Shown here piece after piece: positions 5,662 through 8,468 of a DNA stretch of 8,468 nucleotides (position 1 is the stretch's first letter; every line of letters starts with the position of its first letter). Both the position numbers and the translations under genes were made by a program. The notes under the pieces were generated by a model. The model ran no database searches. It worked only from the letters and a program-made list of their open reading frames with translations, and was not told where the DNA came from. The stretch is from Brevundimonas sp. UBA986 (lineage in GTDB: Bacteria; Pseudomonadota; Alphaproteobacteria; Caulobacterales; Caulobacteraceae): assembly GCA_002292165.1 (NCBI GenBank), contig DBBK01000230.1:8610-17077 (forward strand), in the 5' to 3' direction.

Positions 5662-6504
5662 TCAGGCGGCGGCTCCCGCGCCTTCGGGGGCGACGGTCGG
5701 GACGGTGGAGTAGTCGGCGGGCAGGCAGAGCTCGAACACCACATAGTCGGGCGAGAAGCCGGCCACGTCGTGTCGCATGCCGTTGGCCAGACACATGGCG
5801 TCGCCGGGGAACATCCTGACAGGCGGCTGGCCGTCGACGGCGATGTCGACCCAGCCGGCGACGACGAGGAACATCTGGCTCATGGAATGGACGTGCCAGC
5901 CGGTGCCGCCCTCCATCTGGCCGATGGCGCGCACGACATGGATGTGGACCCGCCCGCCGGTCGCGGCGGTGGTCCCCAGATCGCGATAGACGAAGAAGGT
6001 GCGTGGCCCGCCGTCGGCCTTGAAGACCTCGGGCGCATAACGGCGCACGCCCTCGGGCAGGCGCACGGTCGAGAAGTCCAGCGTCGGGTGCGGGGCGACG
6101 TCCGCGCTTCGGCCCGTGGTGTTGGTTTCGAAGCCCTCGAAGTCCGCCGACCATGCGACGGCCACGGCGCCCGAGGTGACGTCCTGAAAGGCGCAGTCGT
6201 CGGGGCCGAGCCGTGTGGGCGCGCGGTCGGCCGCGGTGAAGGCGATCTCGCCGGCGGTGACGTAGAGCAGGCCGAGCGCGCCGTCCGGCGTGGCGCTCCA
6301 GCCGGCCGCCTGACCCGCGCCGTCCGCCTTCAGGGCCCGGCCGACGACCTGACCGTCCGAGGCCGCGCCGATGCCGAGGTCGCGTGACTTCAGGCCGGTG
6401 ACGGCGTCGATCGACCAGGCGGCGCCGGCTGTCTGAGCGAGGGCGAACTTCATCGGCACGGGTTCAAACCGGCTCATCGAAGGCGCGTCGAAGGGCTTGT
6501 ACAT
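5662..6504 (-). CDS. Bicupin domain-containing protein
   Basis: A 280-aa protein with two cupin repeats and no signal peptide or membrane segment. The C-terminal cupin has GWHVHSMSQMFLVVAG (202-217), where His204 and His206 are metal ligands but the usual Glu is Gln210. Its second motif is PGDAMCLANGMRH (233-245) with His245. The N-terminal cupin (about 65-125; LGLLYVTAGEIAFTA then LGPDDCAFQDV) has no histidines at ligand positions and is probably structural. Cupins include dioxygenases, isomerases and sensors; no particular reaction can be assigned. ATG 6504-6502 is preferred; in-frame ATGs at residues 10 and 18 are alternatives. GGGAAA upstream is a weak ribosome site. It is the first gene of the minus operon, next to LysR, facing the divergent SDR across the repeat-bearing intergenic region. 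An early pathway step or effector binding are both possible. Confidence 0.85.
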   Translation of the reverse strand: MYKPFDAPSMSRFEPVPMKFALAQTAGAAWSIDAVTGLKSRDLGIGAASDGQVVGRALKADGAGQAAGWSATPDGALGLLYVTAGEIAFTAADRAPTRLGPDDCAFQDVTSGAVAVAWSADFEGFETNTTGRSADVAPHPTLDFSTVRLPEGVRRYAPEVFKADGGPRTFFVYRDLGTTAATGGRVHIHVVRAIGQMEGGTGWHVHSMSQMFLVVAGWVDIAVDGQPPVRMFPGDAMCLANGMRHDVAGFSPDYVVFELCLPADYSTVPTVAPEGAGAAA

Positions 6505-6564
6505 TCTGGGATTTCCCGTTTCCCGCACGGAGGCGTCAGGCTGGAAGCCTATCGCGTCGTCCCC

Positions 6565-6582
6565 CTTGGCGAGAGCGCCAAG
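6565..6582. promoter_or_regulatory. Inverted repeat, candidate operator in the divergent region
   Basis: CTTGGCG-AGAG-CGCCAAG is a perfect 7-bp-arm inverted repeat about midway between the divergent bicupin and SDR genes, 61 bases from the cupin start and 75 from the SDR start. Such symmetry between divergent genes suits a regulator binding site. It does not contain a standard T-N11-A LysR box, so the binding protein is open. Confidence 0.5.
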
Positions 6583-6588
6583 TGCGCG

Positions 6589-6602
6589 CAGTTTTGCAAC
6601 TG
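6589..6602. promoter_or_regulatory. Second inverted repeat, CAGTT-TTGC-AACTG
   Basis: CAGTT (6589-6593) and AACTG (6598-6602) flank TTGC, in one of the few A/T-richer spots of the divergent region. It may be part of a promoter or an operator; T6592-N11-A6604 also fits the loose LysR-box rule, which by itself is weak evidence. Confidence 0.3.
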
Positions 6603-6604
6603 GA

Positions 6605-6624
6605 CTTGGCAGGGATCGCCATTG
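6605..6624. promoter_or_regulatory. Degenerate second copy of the TGGC...GCCA site
   Basis: CTTGGCAGGGATCGCCATTG repeats the left arm CTTGGC exactly 40 bases after the first copy, followed by GCCA after a 7-base spacer (6 in the first copy). The right arm is imperfect. It could be a secondary operator for the same protein. The in-frame TTG at 6622 falls inside it, one reason to prefer ATG 6658 as the SDR start. Confidence 0.35.
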
Positions 6625-6657
6625 CGGCGACCGCCCCGGAGCGCGACCAAACCCGTC

Positions 6658-7377
6658 ATGAACACTTCCGGCGACACGACCCGTACCGCCCTGGTCACCG
6701 GCTGCCTCGGCGCCATCGGTCAGGCGATCTGCGTCGAGCTGGCGGCGGCCGGCTATCGCGTGGTCGGCATGGACCGGATCGAGGGCGCGGCTTTCGCGCA
6801 AGGGCCCTACCTGACCTGCGACCTGTCGGATCCGGCGGGCGTGGCGGCGGCGATGCAGGCCTATCGCGACGACGGCGGCTCGGTCGACTTGCTGGTCAAC
6901 AACGCTGGCCACTACGACCCCAAACCCTTCTTCGAGACCTCGGTCGAGGACTTCGAACGGTCGGCGCGGATCAACGCCACCGCCCCCTTCCAGCTGAGCC
7001 AGATCGTCTCCCGCTGGATGGTCGAGGAGGGGCGGGAAGGGGCGATCGTCAACATCGCCTCCATCGCCGGAAAGCTGGGAAGCCCCATCGTCGCCTATGG
7101 GGCGTCCAAGGCGGCGGTGCTGGGCCTGACGCGCGGTCTGGCCAAGGCGCTGGCCCCGCATGGAATCCGCGTCAACGCCGTGGCGCCCGGCGTCATCCGC
7201 TCGCCGATGAGTGACGCCATCGCGCCCGAACAGGTCGCGGCCCAGCTGACCGTCACCGCCATGAAGCGACTGGGCGAGCCGGAGGAGATCGCCAGGGTGG
7301 TCGTCTTCCTGGCCGGACCGGGCGCGGCCTATATGACCGGCGCCGTCGTGGACGTCGCCGGCGGCTGGATGTCCTGA
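6658..7377 (+). CDS. SDR-family NAD(P)-dependent oxidoreductase
   Basis: A 239-aa classical short-chain dehydrogenase/reductase. The cofactor motif is TGCLGAIG (14-21), where the second conserved glycine of TGxxxGxG is Ala19. Asp39 after beta-strand 2 (VVGMDR) suggests NAD(H). NNAG is at 81-84, the active site Ser135, Tyr147-x3-Lys151, followed by RVNAVAPGVIRSPM (171-184) and VDVAGGWMS at the C-terminus. Predicted role: alcohol/ketone interconversion on a pathway intermediate; the substrate cannot be read. ATG 6658 is chosen although the GGAG at 6638-6641 is too distant to be ideal; TTG 6622 would add 12 residues that do not look like an SDR N-terminus and would overlap a possible operator. 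It is divergent from the bicupin operon and convergent with the EthD-like gene 7 bases beyond its stop. Likely transcribed alone. Confidence 0.9.
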   Translation: MNTSGDTTRTALVTGCLGAIGQAICVELAAAGYRVVGMDRIEGAAFAQGPYLTCDLSDPAGVAAAMQAYRDDGGSVDLLVNNAGHYDPKPFFETSVEDFERSARINATAPFQLSQIVSRWMVEEGREGAIVNIASIAGKLGSPIVAYGASKAAVLGLTRGLAKALAPHGIRVNAVAPGVIRSPMSDAIAPEQVAAQLTVTAMKRLGEPEEIARVVVFLAGPGAAYMTGAVVDVAGGWMS

Positions 7378-7389
7378 CCGGACCTCAGG
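7373..7389. terminator. Small hairpin spanning two convergent stop codons
   Basis: CCTGA (7373-7377) pairs with TCAGG (7385-7389) around the loop CCGGACC. The stem holds the stop codons of both convergent genes. With 5 bp and no U-run it is at best a weak bidirectional terminator, and part of the symmetry follows simply from two facing TGA codons. Confidence 0.2.
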
Positions 7390-7723
7390 CATCGACCGCC
7401 ATGAACTTGACCGTCCCCGTCCGGTCGAAGGCCGGGCTCAGCGGCATGGCCTGCGTCCCCGCGATCGACAGCAGGTGGAAGGCCAGAGCGGTCGGGTCGT
7501 CCGTCTCGAACTCATAGATCGCGAGGGAATCGAACGGTGCGTCCTGCGTCGGCCTGGCCGAGTTCGGCGACAGCACCTGATTGAGAATCTTGTAGCGCTT
7601 CGCCCCGGTCACCCCCGCCACCCGCAGGCAGTCGGGAATGTGCTGGTCGTCGTACCAGTCGGCGAAGGCCTGCTCCTGACCTTCGACCGCCTTCGTCAGA
7701 ACGAGATAGTGGTAAGTCGCCAT
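7385..7723 (-). CDS. Small EthD-like dimeric alpha/beta-barrel protein
   Basis: A 112-aa protein resembling the ferredoxin-like dimeric alpha/beta-barrel superfamily (EthD, DUF4286-like and similar). It opens with a beta-strand (MATYHYLVLTKAV), followed by FADWYDDQHIPDCLRVAGVTGAKRYKI (20-46), the characteristic W-Y-x3-H-x-P then G-x3-A-x-R-Y pattern. A later strand is SLAIYEFETDD (66-76). Such proteins act as small cyclases, isomerases, monooxygenase-like enzymes or degradation accessories; the reaction here is unknown. His28 is the obvious candidate functional residue. ATG 7723-7721 overlaps the upstream SDR stop as TGATG and has no Shine-Dalgarno, so translation is probably coupled to that gene. 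The open frame continues upstream to 7849, but that part shadows the SDR. Confidence 0.8.
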   Translation of the reverse strand: MATYHYLVLTKAVEGQEQAFADWYDDQHIPDCLRVAGVTGAKRYKILNQVLSPNSARPTQDAPFDSLAIYEFETDDPTALAFHLLSIAGTQAMPLSPAFDRTGTVKFMAVDA

Positions 7724-8468
7724 CAGGCGGCGCCCGGCCGTTCGACCCAGTCGGCCTCGAGCGCCTTCTGCGACAGAAACTTCGTCGTCGACCAGCCGCC
7801 GTCGACGGCCAGGGTCTGGCCGTTGATCCAGCGGGCGTCGGGCGAGCACAGGAAGCAGATCGCCGCCGCCACGTCCTCGGGCTCGCCCCAGCCCTCGGCC
7901 GGGGTCATGTCGAAATTCATCCGGCGCAGGCGCTCGTCGTTGAGGCGATCCCTCGTCATGTCGGTGGCGATGACGCCGGGTGCCACGGCGTTGGCGCGAA
8001 TACCCTGCGACCCGTACTGAACCGCCAGATGTCGGGTCAGGCCTATGATCCCCGCCTTGACCGCCGCATAGGTCCCGGCCCGCATCCCGCCGATCAGACC
8101 GAAGGTCGAGCTGATGTTCACGATCGCCCCGCCGCTGCCCATCACCGTCAGGGCCTCGCGCGTCAGCCGGATCGGCGCGCGCAGCATGAGGTCGAGGCTT
8201 TCGTCGATGAAGGCGTCGTCGGATTCGTGCAGAGGCTTGGGGCTGCCCGCGCCGGCGTTGTTGACCAGATAGTCCAGCCGCCCGAAAGCCGACATGGCCA
8301 GTTCGACCGCGCGGCGGGGCGTGTCCCCGGCGGTGACGTCGGCCGACAGGACGGCGACCCGGTCGGCCTTGTCGCCCGCCAGCCGCTGCAACTCGGCGAG
8401 GGGCTCCGGACGCCGCCCGACCCCGACCACGGCGATGCCGTCTTGCAGGAACCTCAGGGCGGTGTCCA
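7723..8468 (-). CDS. SDR-family oxidoreductase, N-terminus cut by window edge
   Basis: A classical short-chain dehydrogenase/reductase with 247 residues visible. The frame stays open to the right edge, and the GTG at 8430 is internal. About 20 residues with the TGxxxGxG cofactor motif are missing beyond the edge. Numbering from GTG 8430: GRR (5-7) after beta-strand 2 suggests NADP(H), NNAG is 57-60, Ser108, Tyr121-x3-Lys125, RANAVAPGVIATDMT (145-159) and AVDGGWS (208-214). A C-terminal tail of about 20 residues (KFLSQKALEADWVERPGAA) extends beyond the usual SDR end. Its stop overlaps the start of the EthD-like gene, so the two are one transcription unit and may act in one step or on one substrate. 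Specific substrate not recognisable. Confidence 0.88.
   Translation of the reverse strand, partial: DTALRFLQDGIAVVGVGRRPEPLAELQRLAGDKADRVAVLSADVTAGDTPRRAVELAMSAFGRLDYLVNNAGAGSPKPLHESDDAFIDESLDLMLRAPIRLTREALTVMGSGGAIVNISSTFGLIGGMRAGTYAAVKAGIIGLTRHLAVQYGSQGIRANAVAPGVIATDMTRDRLNDERLRRMNFDMTPAEGWGEPEDVAAAICFLCSPDARWINGQTLAVDGGWSTTKFLSQKALEADWVERPGAA

Noticed and set aside
4695..5819. Plus-strand open frame of 374 codons antisense to the LysR gene
   Set aside because: The minus strand encodes a clear full-length LysR regulator here; the antisense translation is repetitive and shows no domain.
5563..6387. Plus-strand open frame of 274 codons antisense to the bicupin
   Set aside because: A shadow of the cupin gene; composition is Gly/Ala/Arg/Asp-biased without recognisable motifs.
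6508..6525. GGGATTTCCC and the TTTCCCG tandem in the cupin leader as an operator
   Set aside because: Short, low-information symmetry close to the start codon; on the minus strand it is better explained as the purine-rich ribosome-binding stretch of the cupin gene.
6505..7392. Upstream extension of the bicupin reading frame to a 576-codon protein
   Set aside because: The extension runs antisense through the divergent SDR and the intergenic repeats; cupin-like sequence begins only after ATG 6504.

Overview
The window is very GC-rich, densely coding and has the strong G/C third-position bias of an alphaproteobacterium. The gene families, plus an intergenic palindrome of the CCGGGTCAAG-CCGGG kind, fit Caulobacterales (Brevundimonas, Caulobacter, Phenylobacterium) or a sphingomonad. 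That placement is inference; there is no rRNA or other taxonomic marker here. I see no mobile element, tRNA, CRISPR array or phage gene, and no gene-free stretch above 300 bases.

Layout. Positions 1-692 (+) hold the C-terminal part of an AraC-family regulator cut by the left edge. After a 137-base gap carrying two palindromes comes a two-gene (+) unit: a short acyl-CoA dehydrogenase (830-1807) and a class II aldolase/adducin-like protein (1828-2577). Converging on it is a compact five-gene (-) operon, read from 6504 down to 2581: bicupin, LysR-type regulator, HSD17B4-type SDR (3-hydroxyacyl-CoA dehydrogenase-like), crotonase-fold protein, and NodN/HtdZ-like MaoC (R)-hydratase. Junctions are 2-16 bases or 4-base overlaps. 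A 153-base divergent region (6505-6657) with several inverted repeats separates this operon from a (+) SDR (6658-7377). The right end is a (-) pair: an SDR cut by the right edge, translationally coupled (TGATG) to a small EthD-like dimeric alpha/beta-barrel protein.

How the genes may work together. Acyl-CoA dehydrogenase, hotdog (R)-hydratase, HSD17B4-type dehydrogenase and a crotonase are the parts of a beta-oxidation round using (3R)-hydroxyacyl-CoA intermediates, as in peroxisomal MFE-2, here as separate genes. Extra SDRs, a cupin, an EthD-like protein and two regulators suggest catabolism of a cyclic or branched compound (steroid, terpenoid or alicyclic acid). No thiolase, CoA ligase, oxygenase or transporter is in the window, so the substrate cannot be named. 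Three proteins in the set (acyl-CoA dehydrogenase, crotonase, class II aldolase-like) lack the usual catalytic acids in hand alignments. This is the most interesting common thread: several members may be non-canonical enzymes or non-catalytic subunits.
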